Below are positions 18,093 through 26,564 of a DNA stretch of 49,854 nt, piece by piece. The position numbers and the translations under genes are program-made. How positions within the stretch are numbered: the first letter of the stretch is position 1; each line of letters opens with the position of its first letter. The notes under the pieces were generated by a model. That model saw only the letters and a list, made by a program, of their open reading frames with translations, did no database searches and had not been told where the DNA came from. The stretch comes from an uncultured Synechococcus sp. (GTDB lineage: Bacteria > Cyanobacteriota > Cyanobacteriia > Phormidesmidales > Phormidesmidaceae), in assembly GCA_937911865.1 (NCBI GenBank), contig CALDSK010000080.1, forward strand, positions 1-49,854. The letters are read 5' to 3'.

Positions 18093-20204
18093 CTATTGCG
18101 ACACCTTTTGCATTGCACCGTAAGCAACCTGATACAAGCGCTCCACCGACTTTCCCTGAGTTGGGTAGTGGGCAAATCCCAGCGCATACTGCGACTGAAA
18201 GCGGCCAGATTGGGCCGAGGCATTAGTGTCACTTTGAACGGCCAACAGAGCGGTAAAAATGCGCTGACGAAACGTCTGTAATAAAGGCGCGATCGCATCT
18301 TTTGTATCACGCTCAGTATCCATTGCCAAACCAATGACAAACTCACCATTTCCCCAATAGCTAGCAACAATTCTCGCGGGTAAAGTCAATACCTGAGCGC
18401 GAATCTCATTTCCCCAGGCTTGCAGTACCTGATGGCCTGCCGTATGACCATACGCTAAATTAATCTCTGCTAAATTCGTCAGCTGAATCAATAAAAACGT
18501 ATAACCTTCACCGCGATCGCTCAACTGTTGTAAATCCTGCTGCGACTGTATCTGATTCACCAGTCCCGTCTGCGTATCGCGGCTAGAAAGTGCTTTTAGT
18601 AAGCGCGATCGCTCCAACCGATTCGAGATTCGCGTAATCAGCTCCGGGCCCAGTACCGGCTTGACAATGTAATCGTCTGCGCCAGCCGCAAACACGTCAC
18701 CAGCAGCGTCATTTCGAGCCGTTAAAAACAGCACGGGCAAGCTTTGCCACCGACCGTTGTCTTGACTATCACTACGCATCGCCTGACACAGCTTAAGGCC
18801 ACTCACTTGGGGCATCTCAATATCTAGAATTAAAAGGTCGGGCTGAGTCTCGATCAGCACCTCCCAAAACTTTGTAGGATCGGAAAGTAATACGATAGAA
18901 AATCCCCAGGGCTCTAAAAGTGGAGAAAGCGCGGAGAGAAAAACAGAATCGTCATCGACAGCCAAAATCGTAGTGGCAGTACTTGAGGGCTGTATAGACT
19001 GAGAGGCAACCGGAAGAGAAGAAGTTGGAGTTGAGACAATAGCTTCATCTGCTTGCCCAAATCTGGTAAGAAATTTATCAGTCTCCTTGAAAACAGTTTC
19101 AAGCGCTTCTAGCAGAGGAGAAAGCGCCACATAGGTTAAAGCATTTTTATCGTCATTGGCTAAGGCTGTTTCTAACGCTCTTGCTAGCCGAGTTCCCTCA
19201 TCGGTACCAAACATTCCCAAAACGCCCGCCAGCTTGTGAGCAGCCTGACTAGCGGCTTGCTGAAGCTCACCCGTCAGCTTGTTTTGCTTTAACGCGCTAG
19301 TCGCCTGCTGCAATAGCGCCAAGCGCTTATCCATCAGGGCTCGATGCTGCTGCCACAAAGCGGCCATAGACTGCTGAAACTGCGCCTCTACTGAACGCTC
19401 TAAAGCCGAGTCTTCTAATCCTAAATCCTCTGATGCAGCCTTAGCAGCAGACTTCAGCGGCACCTGAGAAGAGACTGCTGCTGAGAGCTCACCAGAAGAG
19501 GTGGCTTTCTTAGCTGCGATCGCCTCATAGTCAATCTTCGGACTCAGCTTGTAGCCCAAACCATACACATTCTCAATCCAGCCATCTGCGCCAGCTGTTT
19601 TAAGCCGCTTGCGCAATCCTTTTATATGAGCTTTCACACTATCTTCCAAAGGCGGATCGTCAAACGTCCAAAGGTGTTCAACAATTTGGCTCCGGCTAAA
19701 AACGCGAGTTGGATTACGCAAAAACATCTCTAGCAAGCTGTATTCCTTCGGCGTCAGCTTCAGTGGGCAGTCAGCATAGCTCACCTCACAGCTCACCGGA
19801 TTCAGCTGAAGCTGACCCACTTCCAGCACCGTTGAAGTGGCTACGTCACCCCGTCTGAGCAAAGCTCGCAGGCGAGCGTGCAGCTCAGCCATATCTAACG
19901 GTTTGGTCAGGTAATCATCGGCACCTGCATCCAACCCACGAATTCTTTCATTGGGGGCGTTTTTGGCCGTCATCAGCAAGATAGGCACCTTGCAACCAGC
20001 ATTACGCAGCTGCTGACATAGGCTAATACCATCCAAACGAGGTAAGCCCACATCAATCAGCAGCAGGTCATAAGAACCGGTTTCAGCATATTCAACAGCA
20101 AAACAGCCATCCTCTACGGTATCGACAACATAACGCTGCTGCTGTAAGGACTCAACCAGCACGCCAGTCAAAACCTCGTCATCTTCAGCCAAAAGAATGC
20201 GCAT
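18093..20204 (-). CDS. RcaC-like regulator: REC-wHTH-Hpt-REC-degenerate GGDEF
   Basis: The 703-residue protein begins with an OmpR/PhoB-type regulator: receiver (D51 in LLLIDVGLPRLDG) and winged helix (about 128-222, KLTPKEYSLLEMFL, GLGYKL). Then come an Hpt-like domain (about 275-375, AAHKLAGVLGMFG), a second receiver (about 415-535, LLILDIEMPQVSG), and a C-terminal GGDEF fold whose active-site motif has become YWGNGEF. The first four domains match RcaC, the chromatic-acclimation regulator of phycobiliprotein genes; RcaC itself lacks a GGDEF domain. The changed motif makes diguanylate cyclase activity unlikely. It is the first gene of the minus-strand block, 131 bases upstream of the binding protein, and is probably the transcriptional output of the phosphorelay. 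Confidence 0.87.
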   Translation of the reverse strand: MRILLAEDDEVLTGVLVESLQQQRYVVDTVEDGCFAVEYAETGSYDLLLIDVGLPRLDGISLCQQLRNAGCKVPILLMTAKNAPNERIRGLDAGADDYLTKPLDMAELHARLRALLRRGDVATSTVLEVGQLQLNPVSCEVSYADCPLKLTPKEYSLLEMFLRNPTRVFSRSQIVEHLWTFDDPPLEDSVKAHIKGLRKRLKTAGADGWIENVYGLGYKLSPKIDYEAIAAKKATSSGELSAAVSSQVPLKSAAKAASEDLGLEDSALERSVEAQFQQSMAALWQQHRALMDKRLALLQQATSALKQNKLTGELQQAASQAAHKLAGVLGMFGTDEGTRLARALETALANDDKNALTYVALSPLLEALETVFKETDKFLTRFGQADEAIVSTPTSSLPVASQSIQPSSTATTILAVDDDSVFLSALSPLLEPWGFSIVLLSDPTKFWEVLIETQPDLLILDIEMPQVSGLKLCQAMRSDSQDNGRWQSLPVLFLTARNDAAGDVFAAGADDYIVKPVLGPELITRISNRLERSRLLKALSSRDTQTGLVNQIQSQQDLQQLSDRGEGYTFLLIQLTNLAEINLAYGHTAGHQVLQAWGNEIRAQVLTLPARIVASYWGNGEFVIGLAMDTERDTKDAIAPLLQTFRQRIFTALLAVQSDTNASAQSGRFQSQYALGFAHYPTQGKSVERLYQVAYGAMQKVSQ

Positions 20205-20445
20205 AGGTCGCCGCCTGCGAAAAACTGATCATTTATAACATTTCAGCAGTACCCCAAAATTACCTTTAGAGGCACGTCAAAAGTCATTTCAAAGCAGCAA
20301 ACATTAGCCGCCTTCAAAAGCAGTGTGATTAAAAACAAGTTGCCAAAAGCAGCGCTTAAAAAGCCTACTTTTATCAAAAGAGGATGCTCCCGACTTCTTC
20401 CCCATTGATTCCTATATTCAAACTCACACACCGAGGATCAATGCT

Positions 20446-20811
20446 ATGACATTCACCATCCAAAAACTCACACTCTCTACCGCTTATGTCGTACTAGCAG
20501 CCTTTGCTGTTAACCCTATGGCGAAAGCCGCTGAAACAAATCAAAAAGAAATTTTCAACATTCATCAAATTCGCACAGAAGCCTTCGATATCCGTGTCAA
20601 AAGCCTTGAAGTCAAACCAGGCTTTAACGTTCATGACCGGTACATATCAGGGCTAGACAGTCGCAACAAGGGCTATGCTGAAGAAAGCAATACCGCAGCC
20701 GATTCTGAAATCACTGAAACAGCTGAAACGACTGAAAAGCTTACACTACAGCAGCGACGCATTGCCGAGCGCGATCGCCGTAATAAAGAGAAGACAACAA
20801 CATCGTTCTAA
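20446..20811 (+). CDS. Small secreted protein of unknown function
   Basis: The 121-residue protein has a clear signal peptide (hydrophobic stretch about 7-22) with likely cleavage at AKA-A near residue 28. The mature chain is hydrophilic and includes IHQIRTEAFDIRVKSLEV and a Thr/Glu-rich segment before a basic end (RRIAERDRRNKEK). I recognise no family. It is divergent from the RcaC-like gene across 241 bases and could share a control region with it. The export signal, proper start and length argue for a real gene. Confidence 0.65.
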   Translation: MTFTIQKLTLSTAYVVLAAFAVNPMAKAAETNQKEIFNIHQIRTEAFDIRVKSLEVKPGFNVHDRYISGLDSRNKGYAEESNTAADSEITETAETTEKLTLQQRRIAERDRRNKEKTTTSF

Positions 20812-20943
20812 CCTCTTTTCAATACACTCAGCTGCCTTCAATAACAGCGTCAAAAATGAACTCTTCTCATCTTCATAAGTTCCTCAGACTTTTGAGCGAT
20901 AAATAAGGAGTTGACACAAAAGAATGCCACTAGTCCTGTGCCA

Positions 20944-20984
20944 CTAGTCTCAAATCGCTAGTCTCAAATCGCTAATCTCAAAGG
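20944..20984. repeat. 14-bp tandem repeat, nearly three copies
   Basis: CTAGTCTCAAATCG occurs at 20944-20957 and 20958-20971, with a diverged partial copy at 20972-20984. A related 14-bp duplication (TGCCACTAGTC) sits just upstream. They lie 55-95 bases before the CBS gene. Confidence 0.9.
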
Positions 20985-21038
20985 CTACCGGACATTTCTC
21001 TAGGGTCACCCAAACGCTTGATTGAAAGGGGAACCAGA

Positions 21039-21602
21039 ATGCTAACTGTTGCTGACATTATGACCGATGAAGTATTTACGATTCGCAGTTCTGCGAAGGT
21101 AACGCAGGCGATCGCACTTATGCAGGCCAAAAATGTGCGATCGCTTATCGTTGAAAAAGCTGTTAAGGGCGGTGCCTACGGCATCGTAACCGAGCGTGAC
21201 ATTGTTTATAAGGTCATGGCAGAATCCGCAGACCCTTTACATGTCATGGTTTGCGAAGTGATGAAAAGTCCCTGCATCACCGTCGAAGCGACCTCAAGCC
21301 TACTCGACCTAGCCAAACTACTTCGAGCCGCTAGCATCCAGCGAGCACCTGTGGTTAACTCAGGCGAGCTAGTAGGCACCGTTTCAATTACAGACATCAT
21401 TCGACAAACCGATGTGACTGACATCGAGCTACCGCTAGGGTGGGCAGAAAAGGTGGAAACAGCGTTGCGACACAAGCGGCTGTGCTGGGGAGACGACTGC
21501 CAGCTAGAAGAAGAGCGTGAAGTTGCTGTTGAGGTACTCGCAGAGCTACAGCCTGAGCTCAACAATCGTCCCAAAGTCTCTTCTGCTCAAAGTCGAAAAT
21601 AA
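21039..21602 (+). CDS. CBS-pair protein
   Basis: The 187-residue protein contains two CBS motifs, the first near residues 5-60 (DIMTDEVFTI, YGIVTERDIV) and the second near 70-125 (EVMKSPCITVEATSSL, LVGTVSITDII). CBS pairs bind adenine nucleotides and usually act as energy sensors. The last 60 residues (WAEKVETALRHKRLCWGDDC, then an acidic run) match no domain I know. The ATG at 21039 is chosen because an AAGGGG ribosome binding site lies just upstream and the first CBS motif starts at once; an earlier TTG at 21018 is weaker. It stands alone, convergent with the sulfotransferase. Confidence 0.88.
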   Translation: MLTVADIMTDEVFTIRSSAKVTQAIALMQAKNVRSLIVEKAVKGGAYGIVTERDIVYKVMAESADPLHVMVCEVMKSPCITVEATSSLLDLAKLLRAASIQRAPVVNSGELVGTVSITDIIRQTDVTDIELPLGWAEKVETALRHKRLCWGDDCQLEEEREVAVEVLAELQPELNNRPKVSSAQSRK

Positions 21603-21729
21603 GACCGTGCTAGAGCAAAGACCGTGACCTAAAGAAAATCGCCAGAGAAAACCACCAGAGAAAACCGTCCCAAAGATAAAACAGCCTCAGAAGCCAAACA
21701 GCAATTAGCGCCCGCTTCAAGTCTTCACC

Positions 21730-22638
21730 TTACGCCAGCCAATTACTGAGATCTCTATCTATCAGAGATTCTAACTTTTGGATATCTGAGCGGTATGCCT
21801 CAACCAGCAGACGCCTGGTATCGTTGCTCAGCGGCGGCAGTTTCTTCTGGTTGAGGCGATACACCTTTAATGACAGTGGTTTACGGAGCTGCGGTGGAAT
21901 AATTTTTTTGAACGTTTGCTTAAACCGATTAGGCTGCGTCAAAAAATCATGCAAAGCTCTATTACCACGGCCTGCAGGCGAGGCATTGTGTCTCTTTGAA
22001 GTATCTATAGCGCAGCGGCTGTCCACGCCAATAAAAGAAAATATATCTGCGAGAACCGCCTGTGGACTGGCAACTAGATCTTCAAAGAGACAGACCTTCA
22101 GCTGCGCTCGATCAAACCGTTCTAAGAAATAGCTAAGCTGCTGATAGTAGTAACCCACTGACCGATAGTGCCACACTGGAGACCAGCCATGTTCTTTTCG
22201 TGAGTCCTCTAGCTTTAGAGCCTGCTCAAACGACTGCCACTCTCGCCCATCTCGGCGCATATGACGATAGTGCGCGTAAGCTCGCTCTATAGGGTTTCGC
22301 AAAATCACAACCAGCTTCACGTCAGGCACTAGGGCCGCAATCCTGTCCCGACTTTCAGAAAGATGTAGATACATGACCGACGCCTCCCCTTTCACCTGAT
22401 TGTCAGTCGCTTCAGAAAACAGCGTTCGATAGGCATCCAAATCATAGACACTACGCTGACTAAGCCAAGCATTGTCATCTCCTGGCCCGTTGTAAACAGG
22501 CGGCGTCTCCGAGAAAGCAAAGTAGTGAGGCTCTTTGTTAGGACTAGTATAAATATTGGGATGCTGGTCTAGATAAGCGTAAAGCGATGTCGTACCCGCC
22601 TTCGGCACACCAATAATCAAAAAGTCTACTAGAGACAT
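21730..22638 (-). CDS. PAPS-dependent sulfotransferase
   Basis: The 302-residue protein begins with the 5'-phosphosulfate loop, IGVPKAGTTSLYAYL, and has the 3'-phosphate motif VVILRNPIERAYAHYRHM, the two PAPS-binding signatures of the sulfotransferase family. KEPHYFAFSE after the first motif is typical of the heparan-sulfate-type branch found in bacteria. It would transfer sulfate to a carbohydrate or other hydroxyl acceptor, perhaps of an exopolysaccharide; the acceptor is not predictable. The ATG at 22638 is preferred over 22683 because an AAAGGGG site precedes it and the conserved fold starts there. The site is part of a small GCCCCTTTCGGGG hairpin that could mask it. Confidence 0.88.
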   Translation of the reverse strand: MSLVDFLIIGVPKAGTTSLYAYLDQHPNIYTSPNKEPHYFAFSETPPVYNGPGDDNAWLSQRSVYDLDAYRTLFSEATDNQVKGEASVMYLHLSESRDRIAALVPDVKLVVILRNPIERAYAHYRHMRRDGREWQSFEQALKLEDSRKEHGWSPVWHYRSVGYYYQQLSYFLERFDRAQLKVCLFEDLVASPQAVLADIFSFIGVDSRCAIDTSKRHNASPAGRGNRALHDFLTQPNRFKQTFKKIIPPQLRKPLSLKVYRLNQKKLPPLSNDTRRLLVEAYRSDIQKLESLIDRDLSNWLA

Positions 22639-22842
22639 AGCATTCGCCCCTTTCGGGGTCAGGTAGCGGCTTAGTGACATCACTAGGGGCCAGCAACGAC
22701 AGCATCGGCAACATCGACCGACAACTTCTCTGCGAATACATTAGTTCTCCCTAGAGGTCTATATGTTCAATTCTATAAACACTCGATCCATATGACCTAT
22801 ATTTTTACGCAATCGACACTATAGCCCCAATAGACAACAGCT

Positions 22843-23568
22843 TTAGCGTAAAACCTCGTCAAAAAAATCAATCATAGACTTCCACGAACGCCGAGCCGCT
22901 GCTTCGTGGTATTGCAGACCATGCGCTGGCATCGTGGCACCTTCAAATGTAAATGCATGCACTGCGCCGCCATGAATATGCGCCTGCCAATCAGCCATTC
23001 GCTCATCCATTTCACTAGCAAATGACAGGTAGTCACTAGGCGGAACGATAGGATCATCCCAACCGTGCTCAATGAGAATACTTGCTTCTATAGGCTTCGT
23101 ATCCGTCAGACCACCACTAGTCAGCGCGCCGTGAAAGCTAACCACACCCTTAAGACCGTCTGGCACTGACCTTGCCAAATCAAGTACACACAAACCACCG
23201 AAACAGTAACCGATCGCGCCCATTCGACTCGCATCTACTGTCTCTATTGCTCTAATAGCCGAATAGCTGGCCTGTAATCGATCTCGCAAAACACCTCGAT
23301 TCTCCAGCAAAGGATTCATTAAGTGTGAATTGTCACCTGTGGGCTCACCTCGAATCCCCTGTCCATACACATCAACAGCAGCAGCCACATATCCTAGCCG
23401 CGCCACCCGTTGAGTAATCTCTTTAATAGGTGTATTCAAACCATCCCACGCATGAGCAACAAGAATGGCTGGAAGTGCCTGAGTCGCAATCTCTGGCTGT
23501 ACGATGTGCAGATCAAACACCATCTCATCCAGTTCATAGGTCGATGCGTTTATTGATAGTGGGTTCAC
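22843..23568 (-). CDS. Dienelactone hydrolase family protein
   Basis: The 241-residue alpha/beta hydrolase has the Cys-nucleophile elbow GYCFGG (C122), the acid in HGWDDP (D171 or D172) and H204 in AVHAFT, the Cys-Asp-His triad of dienelactone hydrolases. These enzymes open dienelactones in chloroaromatic breakdown, but most family members act on other esters. The start is a GTG at 23568 with a strong GGAGG site upstream. An AraC-type regulator gene lies 71 bases upstream on the same strand, so the two probably form an operon, and the regulator may sense the substrate. Confidence 0.88.
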   Translation of the reverse strand: MNPLSINASTYELDEMVFDLHIVQPEIATQALPAILVAHAWDGLNTPIKEITQRVARLGYVAAAVDVYGQGIRGEPTGDNSHLMNPLLENRGVLRDRLQASYSAIRAIETVDASRMGAIGYCFGGLCVLDLARSVPDGLKGVVSFHGALTSGGLTDTKPIEASILIEHGWDDPIVPPSDYLSFASEMDERMADWQAHIHGGAVHAFTFEGATMPAHGLQYHEAAARRSWKSMIDFFDEVLR

Positions 23569-23639
23569 TTTGTACCTCCAAAACTCATGTTATGAAGCAT
23601 AGAGACATTTAGAACAAAGGTATTGAACGTTTGCGACAC

Positions 23640-24488
23640 CTACAGGTAAAAAATGGTCGGGTCCAAGCCAGTTTGTCGAGTTGAGGCCGCAAAGGCCTCG
23701 GCAACCGCCGACCTGCACTCTGTACGATATCGGCCAGGTGTTCGGCCCAGATACCGACGCCACGTGCGTATCTCGTGAGCTTGATCGGCAAACTCTTGCA
23801 CAGAGCTTCGATAGATAGAAGCAGCATTAGCCCTGACGCTGCGCTGCAACCGATGTAGGTTCAACACTTGTTTTGGACTTATTCCTACGTGGCGTCGAAA
23901 TTTACGCTGCAACATCCTTGGCGTTATTCCCAGCTGCTCGCACGCCGTGTCAATCCGCTTGTAAGAGGTAAGCACCTGATGCAGCTGTAAATATCGCTTT
24001 GCAGCAGAAACCGGTACTGCGCTAAACAAATCTAAAAGCCAACCGTCCAGAGCATTTTTGACGTCGTCAGGCTGTAGCCTGTGAGGAAAGCAGCGCCAAA
24101 ATTTTTCGGCGCGGCGATCGCCCCATATGCTCGCAACATCGAGCAGGTGATCCGCAGAATCTTCGCCAATATCTGGAAACAGCGCCATCATACCGGGTAT
24201 GGTGAGCATAGCCATAACAAAAGAGGTCTCTGGCTGAGATAGCCATTTACGAGCGTGCGTCTGCACACCCAACAAACCGGTCCTCGGATGAATCTTACCC
24301 GATTCGTGATACGACGGGTTTCCAAAGTTCGCGCTCAGCACACCAACCGGCTCAGGGCAGGTCCAAAGAGGCGTTCCTGCAAATTCTCCTGGTATATCTT
24401 CAACGATCCGATAGCTCAGCACGTAGGGTCGAAGGTGTGGATGAGGTTCAAGCGCTACAATGCGCACTTCTGTACTCCAGCTCAGCAA
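23640..24488 (-). CDS. AraC-family transcriptional regulator
   Basis: The 282-residue protein has an N-terminal ligand domain of the type seen in AraC proteins that start HPHLRPYVLSYRI, and a C-terminal pair of helix-turn-helices. The first is intact (CEQLGITPRMLQRKFRRHVG). The second reads FADQAHEIRTWRRYLGRTPGRY but has a shortened or unusual leading helix (IYRSSVQE), so DNA binding could be altered. The start is uncertain: TTG at 24488 or GTG at 24467 both precede the conserved part. It probably controls itself and the dienelactone hydrolase gene downstream; a 9-bp inverted repeat sits right at its 5' end. Confidence 0.82.
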   Translation of the reverse strand: MLSWSTEVRIVALEPHPHLRPYVLSYRIVEDIPGEFAGTPLWTCPEPVGVLSANFGNPSYHESGKIHPRTGLLGVQTHARKWLSQPETSFVMAMLTIPGMMALFPDIGEDSADHLLDVASIWGDRRAEKFWRCFPHRLQPDDVKNALDGWLLDLFSAVPVSAAKRYLQLHQVLTSYKRIDTACEQLGITPRMLQRKFRRHVGISPKQVLNLHRLQRSVRANAASIYRSSVQEFADQAHEIRTWRRYLGRTPGRYRTECRSAVAEAFAASTRQTGLDPTIFYL

Positions 24489-24494
24489 GAATAT

Positions 24495-24520
24495 AGCCTA
24501 TCACAGGCATTTGATAGGCT
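24495..24520. promoter_or_regulatory. 9-bp inverted repeat at the AraC gene 5' end
   Basis: AGCCTATCA (24495-24503) and its complement TGATAGGCT (24512-24520) enclose 8 bases, 7-32 bases upstream of the AraC-type start. This is a plausible autoregulatory operator. No T tract follows in the gene direction. Confidence 0.4.
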
Positions 24521-24761
24521 TGACGGTGACAACCTGTAGGTGCGATCGCTTTCTTATGAATTTACTACCTGTTCGTCAAATGACTAGGTAGCTTTATCAA
24601 CCGTCTTATCGCTTTTTTCTTCTTTCAGAACGTAGTGCTAGTGTCAAACGATATCCAACGAGATGAAGATTCGACGAGGTGAAGAACTGTTTTAGAACGC
24701 ACCAATCGAATCTCATACTTCGTCCCCTCGTCACAGAATACAAATCTCGGAGAGCCTTTAA

Positions 24762-25388
24762 ATGCATTTCCCACTAGCGAATTTTCGACTTCTACGTCGG
24801 TCAGCACCCTCTATTTTCAACAGCGTTTCTAACCGGCAATCTCTCACAAGACTCGGCATTATAATGGGTGGTATCAGCTCACTGCTAATATGTGCCCCCA
24901 AAGCCAACGCACTTGAAGAGGTTCGGCTTGCCTACAACGGATATCAATTTGGCACATTGGAAATGGAAGAGCTGTCGAGTTTTGCCAGCACAGGCGAGGC
25001 TTCTGCTGATATTCAGGCACTGTTAGAAGCAATTGATATAGATACAGCCTCTGCTAGAGCAATGCTTAACAGCGAAGTGACTATAAAAAGTGCATATCTT
25101 CCTGAAGTTGCAGAAACCTTTATGGGTGAAAGCTTTTTTCAGCTTGTGGGAACCACTTTCACAGTTCCAGATGAAGAAGAGTCTAGCTGGGTATATTTAA
25201 GATCTGCTTTCTTAGACTCTGCGGTTGACAGTCAAGTAAGCTTCATTGATGTTCTCCAGTCATTTGATGTAGATGCGATTGTTATTGACACTGATAGAAT
25301 TGGGCCTGTCACCGAGCAAATTAAAAATGATGTTGCAGTCATCAGCCGTTACTTCGCAGAAGACCCGCAGCCAGTTGAAGCAGATTAG
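24762..25388 (+). CDS. Secreted DUF1400-type protein
   Basis: The 208-residue protein has an N-terminal signal region (basic start, hydrophobic IIMGGISSLLICAP, cleavage near NALEE around residue 52). The mature part resembles DUF1400, a cyanobacterial domain usually found at the N-terminus of secreted alpha/beta hydrolases: EEVRLAYNGYQFGTLEMEEL, SFASTGEASADIQALL. Here the domain stands alone and no hydrolase elbow follows. Its role is unknown. It converges on the cupin gene. Confidence 0.65.
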   Translation: MHFPLANFRLLRRSAPSIFNSVSNRQSLTRLGIIMGGISSLLICAPKANALEEVRLAYNGYQFGTLEMEELSSFASTGEASADIQALLEAIDIDTASARAMLNSEVTIKSAYLPEVAETFMGESFFQLVGTTFTVPDEEESSWVYLRSAFLDSAVDSQVSFIDVLQSFDVDAIVIDTDRIGPVTEQIKNDVAVISRYFAEDPQPVEAD

Positions 25389-25465
25389 CTCAGCGCTTAT
25401 CGCTGATTCAGTTATCAGTATTAACGTCATGGTCGGTGGTAACTATGGAGGTGAAAATTAGCTTT

Positions 25466-25945
25466 TTAGTTGTCTGCCGCAAACGTTATGCCAGTCGGGC
25501 CAAAACCAGTCTCCTGTGCGATCAACTCACCATCTTTTGACCACATAAAGTGAGGAGTTCCTGCCGCAGTGTATATAATAGAACCCGCAGGATAAGCTAC
25601 AGCATTGTTTGGATTGAACTGCTCACCAACACCGTAATACATCACGCCAGAAATAACAGTGGTAATTCTGTTATCTGGGTGAACGTGAGCCGGGAAAACG
25701 GTTCTGGCCGCCATCTTTCCTAACAGCGCATAGAGTCCCGTATCAGAAGGATCGCCGACGGCGATCGCACTTTGAACACCAGCTATGCTAGAGTTTGCGC
25801 GCCACTGAATGCTGTCTAGCTGTATGGTTTGGCCGTCAACTGAGACATTTCCAGCATGTGAGAGTTCAGTATTAAAGAGCGTAGTAGCAGCAAAGACCAA
25901 GAAAAAGCCAACTGCCAGGAAAATGTTTTTCAGATTTCTCTTCAT
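25466..25945 (-). CDS. Exported cupin-domain protein
   Basis: The 159-residue protein starts with a signal peptide (hydrophobic 9-24, likely cleavage at SHA-G near residue 31). The rest is a single cupin barrel: metal-binding motif 1 PAHVHPDNRITTVISG and motif 2 around AGTPHFMW. Such small cupins bind a metal and act as dioxygenases, isomerases or binding proteins; the reaction is unknown. It lies 25 bases after the four-helix membrane protein on the same strand and probably shares its promoter, opposite the LysR gene. Confidence 0.8.
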   Translation of the reverse strand: MKRNLKNIFLAVGFFLVFAATTLFNTELSHAGNVSVDGQTIQLDSIQWRANSSIAGVQSAIAVGDPSDTGLYALLGKMAARTVFPAHVHPDNRITTVISGVMYYGVGEQFNPNNAVAYPAGSIIYTAAGTPHFMWSKDGELIAQETGFGPTGITFAADN

Positions 25946-25970
25946 TTTTTATTTCTAAGTTACGGTTAAA

Positions 25971-26408
25971 TTACGGCGTTGTTTTTTGTTGTAGCTGCCC
26001 GACCGTGGTGAAGACAACCGCAATCAGCCAAAGCGCCGGGCCAACCCAGCCTTTAGGGAACCAAGGAAACGTACCTGGAAGAATGAACAGCCAAAATAAC
26101 CCGAATTCAGTCCATCCAATAGCAATTAGATTAATCCAAAAGCCAGTTCGGCTATTGCGCCAGTTCATAACGCCAACGGCTACAGCGCAGACTACAAAAA
26201 ACAGAATGTGAAATGCACCTTGTTGAATCCGCACGCCCAGCCCCGCAGGTTCTGCTAACGTAGCGCCAAGCTGCCACAGCCTGACAACAACCTGAATATG
26301 CCATAGGCCCCACAGAATATACGCGATCGCCCCAACCTTATACCAGGCAAAACCGACTACTTGACGTTTGCTGCGTGAAATATCTGTCCGACTCGTCATG
26401 CCATCCAC
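25971..26408 (-). CDS. Four-helix inner-membrane protein of unknown function
   Basis: The 145-residue protein has about four hydrophobic segments (near 25-42, 62-82, 90-110, 118-136) and short polar ends. It includes YKVGAIAYILWGLWHI and FWLFILPGTFPWFPKGWVGP. I do not recognise a characterised family. It is the first gene of a pair with the cupin protein and is divergent from a LysR regulator, an arrangement typical of a regulator and its target. Confidence 0.65.
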   Translation of the reverse strand: MDGMTSRTDISRSKRQVVGFAWYKVGAIAYILWGLWHIQVVVRLWQLGATLAEPAGLGVRIQQGAFHILFFVVCAVAVGVMNWRNSRTGFWINLIAIGWTEFGLFWLFILPGTFPWFPKGWVGPALWLIAVVFTTVGQLQQKTTP

Positions 26409-26564
26409 CCCTCAGCAGCCGTGAACGAATAAGCCCACAGGTGCTACTTTTTACAACAGGCAACTCAACAGAAGCTATAGTGTAGATAATTTCATATTTG
26501 TTGAGTAGTGGGTCAAAATGACAATCACCTTCTCAAATATGGAAAGACAACGGAAAACACGACT

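Noticed and set aside
18093..20204. Active diguanylate cyclase
   Set aside because: The GGDEF signature is replaced by WGNGEF, so catalysis is unlikely.
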